This document shows positions 9,588 to 18,303 of a DNA stretch of 64,000 nt, piece after piece. Source of the DNA: Silvibacterium bohemicum (GTDB lineage Bacteria > Acidobacteriota > Terriglobia > Terriglobales > Acidobacteriaceae); assembly GCF_001006305.1 (NCBI RefSeq), contig NZ_LBHJ01000003.1, forward strand, positions 857,709 through 921,708, written 5' to 3'. The first letter of the stretch is position 1. Every line of letters starts with the position of its first letter. Position numbers and translations under genes: made by a program. The notes beneath the pieces were generated by a model. That model saw nothing but the letters and a program-made list of their open reading frames with translations. It was not told the DNA's origin and did no database searches.

Positions 9588-9959
9588 TTAGATTCTCAGG
9601 ATGGAAATGCTTGTGGGAGGGGACTTCGGTAGAGAGTAGCCGGGGTGTTCGACCCATCCGATCACGGTTACGTAAGGATTCACCAGCTCAAAAGCAGCGA
9701 GCCAGATAACGTGAGCCACGGCTGGGTGGAATACTACTGCCTTCGTATCCAGCGCGTTGTCATGAACGCTCGCGGGAGTCTTCTGGCAGCAGCCCTGCGA
9801 TCCCGACATGTCCATCTGCTCGCACTGGTTGTGCATCGCGCGGCAGCAAGCGCGCTCTTCGGCGTTCATCTCCGCATTGGGAGCCATGCAAGCCATTGCC
9901 GGCGCCAGACATGACACCAGCAGAAGGACTAACACACCGAATTGGCGAAAAACATGCAT
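9588..9959 (-). CDS. Small secreted Met/Cys-rich protein upstream of efflux operon
   Basis: A 123-residue protein starting at an ATG followed by a clear signal peptide (MHVFRQFGVLVLLLVSCLAP). The mature N-terminal part is rich in Met, Cys and His (ACMAPNAEMNAEERACCRAM, then HNQCEQMDMSGSQGCCQ), a composition fit for binding Cu(I) or similar soft metals. A hydrophobic segment follows near 75-95. It lies about 100 bases upstream of the TolC gene on the same strand, so it is probably the first gene of the metal-efflux operon. I do not recognise a named family. The open frame extends further 5', but that part overlaps unrelated coding sequence. Confidence 0.65.
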   Translation of the reverse strand: MHVFRQFGVLVLLLVSCLAPAMACMAPNAEMNAEERACCRAMHNQCEQMDMSGSQGCCQKTPASVHDNALDTKAVVFHPAVAHVIWLAAFELVNPYVTVIGWVEHPGYSLPKSPPTSISILRI

Positions 9960-10003
9960 TCCAACATAAGAGTACGTGCGGGCCGTAAAAGGAGCAACTG
10001 TCT

Positions 10004-11137
10004 CTATGAAACGAAGACGGGCAGAGCTTGGCCGCAAATCGGGGAGTCCGCGAAAACACTGGCAATCGCTGCGCTTCGAACGTTGCTGGAGTGCCTGAGG
10101 TCTACATACTGGTGCCAGGCGCGGTCGAGTTCGAAAGCCATGACGGGGTGCTCGATCCAGGTGAGACCGTCTGAGTTCCGGCATGGCGACTGCAGGAAGT
10201 CGTCGGGCGTCTCGATGAACAAAGCCGTTTCGCCGGTGCGCAACTGCGCGGCTCTCGTGATGCCACGCAGTTGTTCTGTAGTCGCCCAGAGCGAAGGGCT
10301 TGCAATGAGGTCGGTGTAGTCCAGCGTCTCGCCCATAAGGGCAAGCACCGGAGAGTCAACCGCTCTGTAGATGCATTCCGGTTCGCTTCTGCGCAACTGC
10401 CGCTCGACCTGTGTCAGTGGCCGCCTATTGCCGACGACAGCGCGAAGACGGTTGGAGTCCATGGTGATTCGGGTGGACGGGCTGAAGTACCGGATAGCCT
10501 CGATTAGCCGTTCCGCTCGCCTCGTGCCGATTCCGATGCCAAGCAGGTGGACGTGGCGTGGCCTCGCGTCTTCGATGAACGAGAGTAATGCAACGTCCGA
10601 TGTCGCCGCCTTGCGCATGGGCATGGCTGGCGTCAGGGAGACCCCAGCGGAGGCCTCTGCCGCGTCGAGAAATGTACCGTGCGACATCGCTCCCACCTGA
10701 AGTGGCAGGAGGATGGTTGCACCCTTCGATGCGATGATCGCGAGCTCCTTGCGATACCTCGCCAGCCTCGCAAGTGTCTCCTGTTGGTCGCCGACCTTGT
10801 CAGGGGCCACCACGATGGCGAGTCTGCCCAGCGCGGAGGCGAGCCGCATGTAGACATCGAGTCTTCGATGCCACTCGATTTCGTCGATGGGCGCTACGGT
10901 GTCCGGGCCTCTCTCGGTGATCCTCACCTCGCTGAAGGCTCCGCTATCGATCATGACGGGTTGGTTCATTTCGATTAGGGTCGATACCGCTGCATCGTTG
11001 AGGTGGCTTGCGGAGACGCCCACAGGGATTCCGAGGAGTGCGAAGCCGCGTATCTCCGATTCTCGATTCGCGCCGGACGCGAAGACCTGGACATCAACCG
11101 GCAAGGGCTTGCGATACTGCGCGAGGTCGAACAGCAT
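10004..11137 (-). CDS. DpdA/TGT-superfamily-like protein
   Basis: A 377-residue protein that resembles the tRNA-guanine transglycosylase superfamily, especially DpdA-like members that act in 7-deazapurine DNA modification. Visible marks: DSGAF at 64-68 (base-exchange active-site type), VAPDKVGD around 110-117, GIGIGTRR near 201-207 and MDSNR at 226-230. Start chosen at 11137 because GGAGGGACC directly precedes this ATG. If it is a true DpdA it would insert a deazaguanine base into DNA, but no deazaguanine biosynthesis genes are seen in the window. The enzymatic call is inference from short motifs; another TIM-barrel function is possible. It heads the left part of the mobile element. Confidence 0.5.
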   Translation of the reverse strand: MLFDLAQYRKPLPVDVQVFASGANRESEIRGFALLGIPVGVSASHLNDAAVSTLIEMNQPVMIDSGAFSEVRITERGPDTVAPIDEIEWHRRLDVYMRLASALGRLAIVVAPDKVGDQQETLARLARYRKELAIIASKGATILLPLQVGAMSHGTFLDAAEASAGVSLTPAMPMRKAATSDVALLSFIEDARPRHVHLLGIGIGTRRAERLIEAIRYFSPSTRITMDSNRLRAVVGNRRPLTQVERQLRRSEPECIYRAVDSPVLALMGETLDYTDLIASPSLWATTEQLRGITRAAQLRTGETALFIETPDDFLQSPCRNSDGLTWIEHPVMAFELDRAWHQYVDLRHSSNVRSAAIASVFADSPICGQALPVFVS

Positions 11138-11202
11138 GGTCCCTCCACGTCTTGGCTGGGGATGACAGAAGAACGCAGGGTAGAGCAACCACCGCCAGCG
11201 TT

Positions 11203-11424
11203 CTAGCGTGGCTCTGCCTGTGCTTGCTGCGGGGCCTGGGTCTCTATGTCGAGCAAGACCTCAAGGGCAGAAGTGATGAAGAGGTGCTGGAAACCAGCGT
11301 GCGAGTATTTCTCCTGAGCTGCCTGCTCAGCGGAAGACGGATCAATCTCGATGCCGTCCTTCTGTTGCTTCTCTGCCCAGCGCTTTCCGGCGTTCATCGC
11401 CTGGCGAATACGGGTGACTCCCAT
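11203..11424 (-). CDS. Hypothetical small protein, 73 aa
   Basis: A 73-residue, mostly helical hydrophilic protein starting MGVTRIRQAMNAGKRWAEKQ. The ATG at 11424 follows a good AGGAGG site. It lies 40 bases after the methylase-like gene and 65 bases before the DpdA-like gene, all on the minus strand, so the three are probably one transcript. No known family is recognised. Confidence 0.55.
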   Translation of the reverse strand: MGVTRIRQAMNAGKRWAEKQQKDGIEIDPSSAEQAAQEKYSHAGFQHLFITSALEVLLDIETQAPQQAQAEPR

Positions 11425-11464
11425 AGAAGCCTCCTGTCTGTCTGGTTTGGTACTTGGCCGTGGC

Positions 11465-12355
11465 TCAGAAGAGAAGCCCTTGGCCGCGGTCATCGCAACG
11501 GAACAACGTCTCCCCGGCGGACGGTTTGTACTCCTTAGGAACGGGGAGCGGTGCGGGCGGTGGCGGAGGAACGGCTACGCCGAGAATCTTCTCGGGGAGC
11601 GGAAATGCGAGCCAGGGCGCATAGAGAGCGCCGTTGATGCGTGTGATCATCACGACCAGAGGGTCTATGTCAGCGCCGTACAGGCAGTAGGAATAGTTGC
11701 TTGCGTGAAGGAGCATTCGACCCGTGCCAACGCACGGATCGAGCACTGTTCTTAGCCGGGGATCGCGGCCTCTCTCCTGTTCGCTCCCGCCGAGAGTCAT
11801 TTGCACCATGAACTCGACGACGGGATGGGGCGTTGGAAAGAAGGCGTTCGGGTTCCATCCGCTGCTGTGGCGTTCGGCGAGCATCCATCCGAGGTAGTCG
11901 TGCGGATTCAGGAGAAGCGGTTCGAGATTGAAGCTGCGATAGAGCGCTTCCTGGATGTCCTCTTTGAGATGCGGCATCTGGTTTGAGACCGCAAGGCCCC
12001 AGGCCAGCCACTCGATGAGCCGGTTGAAGGAACTCCATGAATGGTCCTGCTGGTGGATCAGCTTCAGGCTCTGTTCGATCATCCTGCGACCTCGATCGAG
12101 GTTTCCAAGATCGAACTCGATCCGGGGGATGGGCTCATCGAGTAGATGGCCTGCCTCAAGCGTGCGGAGATGATGGGTCCAGCGCCCGGGAAGGCCAGGA
12201 TGGGAGTCTGCAAGCTGCACCAGGTACAGCAGCCAGCCACGATATCGCCAGGGCGGAATGGTGTCGCCAAGTTTTGGCAGCCGTCCGGTCTGGAGCACGA
12301 AGAGATTGATGTCGGGCGCCGTGGACACAGCGAGTGCAGGCGCAAGCGTTTCCAT
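11465..12355 (-). CDS. N6 DNA methylase-like protein lacking the NPPY motif
   Basis: A 296-residue protein with the SAM-binding half of a gamma-type N6-adenine DNA methyltransferase: TPHPVVEFMV at 175-184 (the TP-x2-V block), motif I DPCVGTGRMLL at 206-216, and the acidic GADIDPL at 227-233. After this, where the catalytic (D/N)PP(Y/F) motif should follow, the protein runs into a Pro-rich stretch and ends. It therefore looks like a domain that binds SAM but may not methylate, or needs a partner. The N-terminal 150 residues are helical and unassigned. It lies in the same operon as the DpdA-like gene, so a shared DNA-modification role is possible. Confidence 0.6.
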   Translation of the reverse strand: METLAPALAVSTAPDINLFVLQTGRLPKLGDTIPPWRYRGWLLYLVQLADSHPGLPGRWTHHLRTLEAGHLLDEPIPRIEFDLGNLDRGRRMIEQSLKLIHQQDHSWSSFNRLIEWLAWGLAVSNQMPHLKEDIQEALYRSFNLEPLLLNPHDYLGWMLAERHSSGWNPNAFFPTPHPVVEFMVQMTLGGSEQERGRDPRLRTVLDPCVGTGRMLLHASNYSYCLYGADIDPLVVMITRINGALYAPWLAFPLPEKILGVAVPPPPPAPLPVPKEYKPSAGETLFRCDDRGQGLLF

Positions 12356-12424
12356 GGGAGCTCCGCGATGTTGGAATGTTGAATTTTGCTGGAAACTGAC
12401 TTGACCGCAGCCGGGGGCGGGATG

Positions 12425-13183
12425 TCAGGCCGCGATCTTGAGCGTCTGGTCCGAGGCAAACGAGAAGCGCAGCTGAAAAGGAAGCTCCGTCGACTTCAAG
12501 CGCTCCCAGCGAACCTTGGGGCCTGAAGCTCTTCGGGCCTTCCGTGGTCGGCCGCGGCGGCTCCATGATCCGCCCCGTGATTTCGCCACCGGGGTAAACC
12601 CGGCAGCGCGTAACGATGCGCCGGACTCATGGCGCATGGTGTACGAAACGACTCGGCTGTACCCACGTTCGAACGCCTCGCGGCATGCATATCCGTAGAG
12701 CATGGAACACGCATTCGCTACGAGGGCGTGAGGCCGGAGGTCCTTTACTCATACTCGCGTGACCTCGATGCATCGCTTCGCCGCGAGCACGCGGGACACT
12801 GGCCGGCCTGCGGTCACGACACCAACCAGCTCTCCACCGTTGAACAGCGCCGCTCCGTACTTCCATCCCACGGGTGGGTCGCAATGACGATGATGGACAC
12901 GAATGAACTCCTTCGCTTCCGCAAAGGACACGGGCCGAAGTTCGAGGCCGTAGTCGAGTGTCCAACACAGCGTGTCGTTTGCAACGAGTATGTCTTTTAC
13001 GATGAGGCCTGTTTGTTCGAACACCCACCGGGTTCGCTCTCGCCTGGTGAACAACTCGACCGAGTCGATCCAGCCGGACAGATTGCCTTCACAACAGGCG
13101 TCGAGTACGAGCTCGCGAGTGTCGAGAAAGACTTCGGCCACCTCGAGCGTGGCCCATTCGCCGCAATACGGACAAAGCTCCAT
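12425..13183 (-). pseudogene. GNAT-like XF1762-family protein split by an in-frame TGA
   Basis: Reading from the ATG at 13183 (GAGGAGA site upstream), a 144-residue protein begins with a CPYC zinc-ribbon-like start. It then shows the XF1762-type acetyltransferase-like core: HHRHCDPPVGWKYGAAL, GELVGVVTAGRPVSRVL, then IEVTRV and TGA at 12751-12749. The same frame continues without shift with VANACSMLYGYACREAF, then YTMRHESGASLRAAGF and GGSWSRRGRPRKAR, which is the expected second half of that family. So one base change separates an intact 252-residue protein from the present split. It may be a pseudogene, a readthrough product, or a sequencing error; a selenocysteine codon is a remote option. 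Confidence 0.65.
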
Positions 13184-13303
13184 GGGCGATCTCCTCGTGG
13201 TTAATTCGGTGGAGGTTCAGACGGAAACCTATAATCCATCCGTGGCTCATGATTGAGTTGTGTCCGCCGTTCATCTCTGGGAAGGTGGAGGAAACAGGGA
13301 AGC

Positions 13304-14479
13304 ATGCCTCTCTTCGAACCGTCGACGACGCCGGCCGGACAACGCCCGAAGAGATATGGCGAGTCGATCTATGCCTATTACCGGGATAGTGAACGTCCCG
13401 GGGTGGTCGCGATTCGAGATCTGCTTGAGGTCTGGTTCTTAGAAGTCCCACTCGATGAGCAACTGGACCTCCAGCAACGATTCAGGTCGCCGATTGAAAG
13501 GCACTACAGGTCGGCGATGTTTGAACTCTTCCTGCATCATCTCCTGCTCCGCTGTGGCTTTCAGTTGGAGTTTCATCCTGATGTTCCCGGAGTGCAGAGG
13601 CATCCCGATTTTCTTGTGAGCAGGGAAGGGCAGGAGCTCTTCTACCTCGAGGCAATCGCCGTCAGCAACTCGGTCCGGGAGGAGGTTGAGACGAACCGGA
13701 TGAATCAGGTGTACGACGTGTTGAACGGTCTGGCGTCGCCAGATTTCTATCTCGGGATGCGTCTCGAAGGAGCTCCCGCAACACAACCGGCTGGAGCGCG
13801 GTTGCGTCGGGAGCTGGGAGTCTGGCTCGCGACTCTGGATCGGCAGGCGATACAGCAGAGCTATCTCGAGGAGAGATATGAAGACGTCCCCGTCTATGAA
13901 TGGGAACATGATGGCTGGCGAATCATCTTTGAACCCATGCCGAAAGGGGATGCCGCGCGAACCGACCCTTCTGTTCGCCCACTGGCTATGGCTATGGCTA
14001 TGCCGATGCAGGCGCGGCAACTCCGGCTCGACGAGGCCCTCAAAGACGCAGTAGCGAAGAAGGACCGCTACGGAAGGCTCCCTCTTCCGCTGGTCGTTGC
14101 GGTCCAAGTCATTGACGAATTTCGCATCGACAGAATTGCGGTCATGGATGGGCTGTTCGGACCCGAGGCGATCGGTGTCAACGCGCAAGGGCTGGAGCGT
14201 CCAGGCCGGGTTCCGGACGGAGCGTGGGTTTCACCTGCTGGCCCGCGTCACAGGACCATCAGTACCGTGATGGCATGGTCTACGCTCGATCCGTGGACCT
14301 TCACAAGCATCGAGCCGATTGTGGCTCATAATCCGTACGCGTCGATTCCTTTGCCGACAGACACTCTGCCCGTGGCACAGCACGTCGTCGACAATCAGAG
14401 GGATTTGTTGGTTCTGCAGGCTGGAGTCTCGATGGAGCAGCTCTTGGGGCTAGCGAGGGATTGGCTCCCCGGAGACTAA
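13304..14479 (+). CDS. Hypothetical protein with PD-(D/E)XK-like core
   Basis: A 391-residue protein of unknown function. Residues 70-120 look like a restriction-endonuclease-type fold: a helix with Glu74 (AMFELFLHHLLLRCGF), then RHPDFLVS with Asp102, then LFYLEAIAV with Glu116. The Lys expected two residues after Glu116 is Ile118, so the nuclease centre may be altered or inactive. A repeat AMAMAMPM occurs near 226-233. The start at 13304 follows CAGGGA; it diverges from the XF1762-like gene and its end overlaps the next convergent gene by four bases. Context among HEPN, TIR and nuclease-like genes suggests a defence role, which is inference. Confidence 0.6.
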   Translation: MPLFEPSTTPAGQRPKRYGESIYAYYRDSERPGVVAIRDLLEVWFLEVPLDEQLDLQQRFRSPIERHYRSAMFELFLHHLLLRCGFQLEFHPDVPGVQRHPDFLVSREGQELFYLEAIAVSNSVREEVETNRMNQVYDVLNGLASPDFYLGMRLEGAPATQPAGARLRRELGVWLATLDRQAIQQSYLEERYEDVPVYEWEHDGWRIIFEPMPKGDAARTDPSVRPLAMAMAMPMQARQLRLDEALKDAVAKKDRYGRLPLPLVVAVQVIDEFRIDRIAVMDGLFGPEAIGVNAQGLERPGRVPDGAWVSPAGPRHRTISTVMAWSTLDPWTFTSIEPIVAHNPYASIPLPTDTLPVAQHVVDNQRDLLVLQAGVSMEQLLGLARDWLPGD

Positions 14480-15498
14480 GACGGTCCACTACCGTCTTCA
14501 TCTGCTCTTGTCAGCCGCGGGACGAGTTCATCGAGAACTCCGCTTTTCCAGCCGTTGCGCTCTTCGGCGAGTTCATCCCACCGGTCGTACATTTGAATCT
14601 CAGCCTCTTTCGTAGCGTAGACGAGATTCAAAGTCGAGAACATCCCGAGTGGGGGCATGGGCACGACCTCGCGTGCGATCCGTCTGGCGAGGATCAAGTC
14701 GGTAATGGCTCGCTCAACGCGGATGATCGCTCGTTGCGCTTCATCCAGTTCCACAAACCGAACGCCCTGGTTTTTCGTTTCGCCCCGGCTGGCAGAGTTC
14801 GCGGCGTGTGCAAGAAAGTTATTTCGCAGTGTCTCGAGCTTCCGAATCGAGTCGGTTTCCAGCCAGTCATGGAGCCGCTTGAACACGGCGTTGGGGATCA
14901 CGTCACCTCTTGATCGCTCGTCCGGGCGTTTCCCACTTAGCCTGTCAAACGTCTCGTGAAGGTAGTGGGACTGGATCCAGTGGGTGAGCTCCGGGGCTTC
15001 GAGCCCGAAGACGCCGACAGCAGTGCTTAATCCTCTTCCGTCGGTTTGCCAGGATTGAGGATCGTAGGGAAAGCCGAAGCTGCTGACATATATCTCACGC
15101 GTAATCACAGAGCGGTGTTTCTGCACATCTTTCAGAAGCCTCATCACGGAGATCACGTCGCGACGATCGTCCAACAACTTCATCACGGCGAGAGTTTGCG
15201 TCGTGGCGTACCCGGTGTCAAGAAGATAGGCGAGTGTCGAAGCCTGAGCCGACACCTTGACCTCTGGCGCGGCTGCCGACCGGGCAACAACGATCGACCG
15301 ATAAGTGAGGTCATTAAACAGCATCGTATGGAGCTGCTGCTCGATGCTGTGCGGCTCATCTGGCGAGTGGTCGTACCATGACATCCACTTGCGCCATAAC
15401 GTTCTGTACGACTCGAGGTTGCGCTTGTCGTGGACATCGCACTCCTGGGCCGGAACCTCGAACCGATCTTTCAGTGGGGCCTGATGGAGCTTTGGCAT
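14476..15498 (-). CDS. Hypothetical protein with HEPN-type RX5H motif
   Basis: A 340-residue mostly helical protein with no signal or membrane segment. Its C-terminal part carries LRNNFLAHAA, where Arg225 and His231 form an RX5H motif preceded by a helix, the signature of HEPN ribonuclease domains (AbiU2-like proteins have a similar arrangement). A GGAGGAAGG site precedes the ATG. It is the first of three neighbouring genes with this type of motif. RNA cleavage is a reasonable guess from the family, but the N-terminal 200 residues are unassigned. It ends in a four-base overlap with the convergent PD-(D/E)XK-like gene. Confidence 0.6.
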   Translation of the reverse strand: MPKLHQAPLKDRFEVPAQECDVHDKRNLESYRTLWRKWMSWYDHSPDEPHSIEQQLHTMLFNDLTYRSIVVARSAAAPEVKVSAQASTLAYLLDTGYATTQTLAVMKLLDDRRDVISVMRLLKDVQKHRSVITREIYVSSFGFPYDPQSWQTDGRGLSTAVGVFGLEAPELTHWIQSHYLHETFDRLSGKRPDERSRGDVIPNAVFKRLHDWLETDSIRKLETLRNNFLAHAANSASRGETKNQGVRFVELDEAQRAIIRVERAITDLILARRIAREVVPMPPLGMFSTLNLVYATKEAEIQMYDRWDELAEERNGWKSGVLDELVPRLTRADEDGSGPS

Positions 15499-15519
15499 GA
15501 CATCCTTCCTCCATCTGGA

Positions 15520-16335
15520 TCACACGGATTGATCGATAATACGGAGCATGTGGCTCGCAACGGATAACTGCTCAAGCGTTTCCACCTCGTCGTAGTCGGG
15601 CAGATTGTGCGGCTCGTGAGCGAGCGCGTTACGGAATAGGCCTACCCCGGCTCCCAGGAAACTTCGCAACTGCTGTTCATAGCCAGCGCGGCTCTTTGGG
15701 TTGCCAGCGGCCAGCAGCGGAAACGGAAACTTGAGATCGCCTGACTTATAGAGATCGTGGGGCAACGTCGCACCACTGCTGCTTTTCACAACCGGCGATG
15801 GAGAGGCATCCCTGAGTTCATTGAACCGATTCTCCACGCGTTTGAATGCCGCCGCGATCGCTTCCTTGAACTTTTGCTCCCGAAAATAGTGCTCGTATCC
15901 CCGGAGATCGGGGTGAAGGAAGCGAAGCGCGGCCAGCACTTCCCGGTTGGGAACGAAGATGGTGACGTCTCGGTTGACTTCGGCCCATCCATCGGTGGTG
16001 ATATCGAAGAATCCATCTCGTGACAGCCGCTCGGCGATATATCCCTCCTTCTGGATCGAGCGCAGCGGAGCATCGAGAAGATACAAGACGGTCTCTGCAA
16101 TCTCCGTTTCAGGAAAGCCGGTAGCCAGGCAGCCGGGATCGTTTGTGTTGTAATCCTGGCGGGAGAGATTCCAGGGCGAAAACGGCTCACGTGGAAAATG
16201 AAATGCGAGCCGCTTGAGCAGAAGCACTCCCTGGTCCTGGATTGGCAGTTTCTTAAGTTCTGCCAAGGTTGGTGCGACTGCGGAGATGAGGTTGGGCGAA
16301 CGCTCGGACATATTTGAATGGTAAATCGCCAGCAT
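15520..16335 (-). CDS. TIGR02391-family (HEPN-like) protein
   Basis: A 271-residue protein whose C-terminal block matches the TIGR02391/Ymh-type family: SFLGAGVGLFRNALAHEP followed by DYDEVETLEQLSVASHMLRIID. Arg235 and His240 make an RX4H motif as in HEPN domains. The middle part (residues 95-150) looks like a small globular N-terminal domain. Two start codons are possible (16335, 16311); neither has a clear ribosome-binding site. It lies 22 bases upstream of the RX5H gene on the same strand, so they likely form an operon. Family members are common in defence islands; molecular function in this case is inferred. Confidence 0.65.
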   Translation of the reverse strand: MLAIYHSNMSERSPNLISAVAPTLAELKKLPIQDQGVLLLKRLAFHFPREPFSPWNLSRQDYNTNDPGCLATGFPETEIAETVLYLLDAPLRSIQKEGYIAERLSRDGFFDITTDGWAEVNRDVTIFVPNREVLAALRFLHPDLRGYEHYFREQKFKEAIAAAFKRVENRFNELRDASPSPVVKSSSGATLPHDLYKSGDLKFPFPLLAAGNPKSRAGYEQQLRSFLGAGVGLFRNALAHEPHNLPDYDEVETLEQLSVASHMLRIIDQSV

Positions 16336-16441
16336 TGGATCGTTTGGGTGGGCATCACACCGTGCCGAGCAAGTAACTCCCGCGTGGGGCTCAGTTGTCC
16401 CGAGCCATCATCCTTACTGATGTAGGCTGGATTTACGACAA

Positions 16442-17701
16442 ATGGATGAGACGTTAGACATCAAACTGGCTGAGATCTCAGGCGAGACATACAAGAAAAA
16501 TGTCTATCTCGTTGGCATGCACCTCCGAGATGCCGTCAACATACTCGACACAATGCGCTCGATTCCCGAATCCGGGAGACCCGATCTTCTGGCGAAGGCT
16601 TGCATACTCTTCGCTGTAGCTGGCCTTGAGACGAATCTGTCTTACTACTGCACTCTCGCTCTCGCCATCGCGGACGCCGCGCCTGAAAGTATCTACAAAG
16701 AGCCTGAAATCGAGTATCTGAAGGCAGTTCAGACAAAATTTCAGAATGACGCTGAGCTTAGCGTCGACAAGCAAAAGCAGCCTCTGTCCGATCGCCTACT
16801 CATAGTGCCGAAGCTCTTGGGTAAGGCATTCGAAAGACATTTTGCGATGCCGGCGAGTGAGCCTGTTGGGGACCGGTTGCGTTATGCGATCGAGAAGCGG
16901 GACGCGCTGATCCATCCCAGTTGGGACCGCTACCCTGAAGTCGGGATCGAAGATGCCGCCGATGCGATCTATGGCGTGCTTGAATATCTTGAGACCGTCC
17001 GGCAGCAGTTTCATCCCTATTTGATCGGCTACCTGACGGTTCTCGGATCCTATTTCCCGAAGGTGGATGATCTCGTCGGCCAGGAACCGTTGCCCCTGCG
17101 ATTCCGCGTTCTAAAGACTCGTGAAGAACTCATTGCAGCGTTGACAGGGGAGTGGACCGACGCACATACGTTGTTCGATGTTGCGAACCTCCATGGCACG
17201 GAGGGCGACTCTGAGGGGAGCATGCTTACTCGCGCGGCGCTTGTCAGCATCTACTCGATGGTCATGGCGCATGTATCCATTTTGGGGAGGTTGGGTGTTC
17301 TCTTGAACCCGAAACTCTTCTCCGAGAAAGAGATCAACTTTCTCAACGAAAAAGACTATCAATGGACCGATGAAGGGGAGATGGTTCTCGATACCGCGAA
17401 GCAAAACTTCAAAGTCAGAGCAACGGTCGCCCCGACCCTCATCGCAAAGAAGACATCACCCAACGCCCTCGCATTTACGGAGGGCACAACGTGGTTCCAG
17501 CGGATGTTCAAAGTGTATTTGCCGATGCGGAACCAGGTGATGCACTCCAAATTTGGTGAATCCACGGCCCGGGTGTCAAAGTTGGAATTGAGAGCGGCCT
17601 TCGAGGCGATTCGTTCCTATGCCGCTCATATAGCCACGGCAGGCGGATTCCTGACGTTCTATCAGAAGCTTCTCGACGGATCGCCCTTGAAAGAGCTTTA
17701 G
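16442..17701 (+). CDS. Hypothetical protein with two HEPN-like halves
   Basis: A 419-residue helical protein. It contains two separate RX4H motifs: EKRDALIHPS (Arg153, His158) and MRNQVMHSK (Arg363, His368), each at the end of a helical region, suggesting two HEPN-like domains of about 180-200 residues. It is divergently transcribed from the TIGR02391 gene with only 106 bases between starts, so shared regulation is likely. No signal peptide or membrane segment. The family is not recognised beyond the motif; the alternative is an unrelated helical protein with chance motifs, made less likely by the duplication and the neighbours. Confidence 0.55.
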   Translation: MDETLDIKLAEISGETYKKNVYLVGMHLRDAVNILDTMRSIPESGRPDLLAKACILFAVAGLETNLSYYCTLALAIADAAPESIYKEPEIEYLKAVQTKFQNDAELSVDKQKQPLSDRLLIVPKLLGKAFERHFAMPASEPVGDRLRYAIEKRDALIHPSWDRYPEVGIEDAADAIYGVLEYLETVRQQFHPYLIGYLTVLGSYFPKVDDLVGQEPLPLRFRVLKTREELIAALTGEWTDAHTLFDVANLHGTEGDSEGSMLTRAALVSIYSMVMAHVSILGRLGVLLNPKLFSEKEINFLNEKDYQWTDEGEMVLDTAKQNFKVRATVAPTLIAKKTSPNALAFTEGTTWFQRMFKVYLPMRNQVMHSKFGESTARVSKLELRAAFEAIRSYAAHIATAGGFLTFYQKLLDGSPLKEL

Positions 17702-17957
17702 TCGGAAGACTAATGGGACAGGCCACGTGGGAATGCGAGCGGATTTGGACACAACCGCCAGCACGAAGCATGAGTTGGCCAGGCTCCGCGTCCTGCGGGT
17801 CGCGGGCACCTTCCTGTTAGTCCTCGATGAGCGCGTTGGCGATTTGTCACTCACCGAAAGTAAATAGCCGTATTAGAAGAGCGCGTCTTATGACTGATCA
17901 GACTCGTGATTAGCAGTTATTTGCCAAGGAGTGGCGGAAATGCGAAGGCGAAAGGCC
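17702..17957. other. Intergenic stretch, nothing recognised
   Basis: Together with the AraC fragment that follows, about 600 bases separate the HEPN-like gene from the membrane protein gene. This first part shows no plausible gene, repeat or strong promoter. Confidence 0.4.
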
Positions 17958-18173
17958 TCAGCTTGCCTTGAACGTTGCCGCGAAAGACGAGTAGCGTTCA
18001 AAGCCTGACATCGCGGCAATTTTAGTGAGACTCAGTGCAGCGTCGATCTTCGACCCACTCGCGATGGGAACACGTTGGCGAGCGACATACTGCCAGACCG
18101 AACAGCCAAGGGCGCTCCGAAACGAGCGAGGGAGGACGGAAGGGGCTGGTTTCAGAGGCATGGACGATTGCAA
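17958..18173 (-). pseudogene. Remnant of an AraC-family regulator
   Basis: The 71 codons read SFRSALGCSVWQYVARQRV, then a segment ending LTKIAAMSGFERYSSFAATF, which is the second helix-turn-helix and linker pattern of AraC/XylS regulators. The sensor domain and first helix-turn-helix are missing, and no ribosome-binding site precedes the frame. It is therefore a scar of a lost regulator, or a fragment brought in with the element. An apparently intact AraC-type gene of another subtype lies 800 bases further on. Confidence 0.5.
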
Positions 18174-18303
18174 GGATGTTCATCTCTTCGGATAACTCGA
18201 GTTGCACACCCAGCTAGTAATAGTGTTGATACAGGATGCTTAGGGGTGTCTTAACTTTTTAGAAATCGAACCGATATTCCTACTAGATTTCACAGGGGGA
18301 CGT

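Noticed and set aside
12425-13183. Frameshift as the cause of the split GNAT-like gene
   Set aside because: The codon phase before and after the interruption is identical, so it is a stop codon and not a frameshift.
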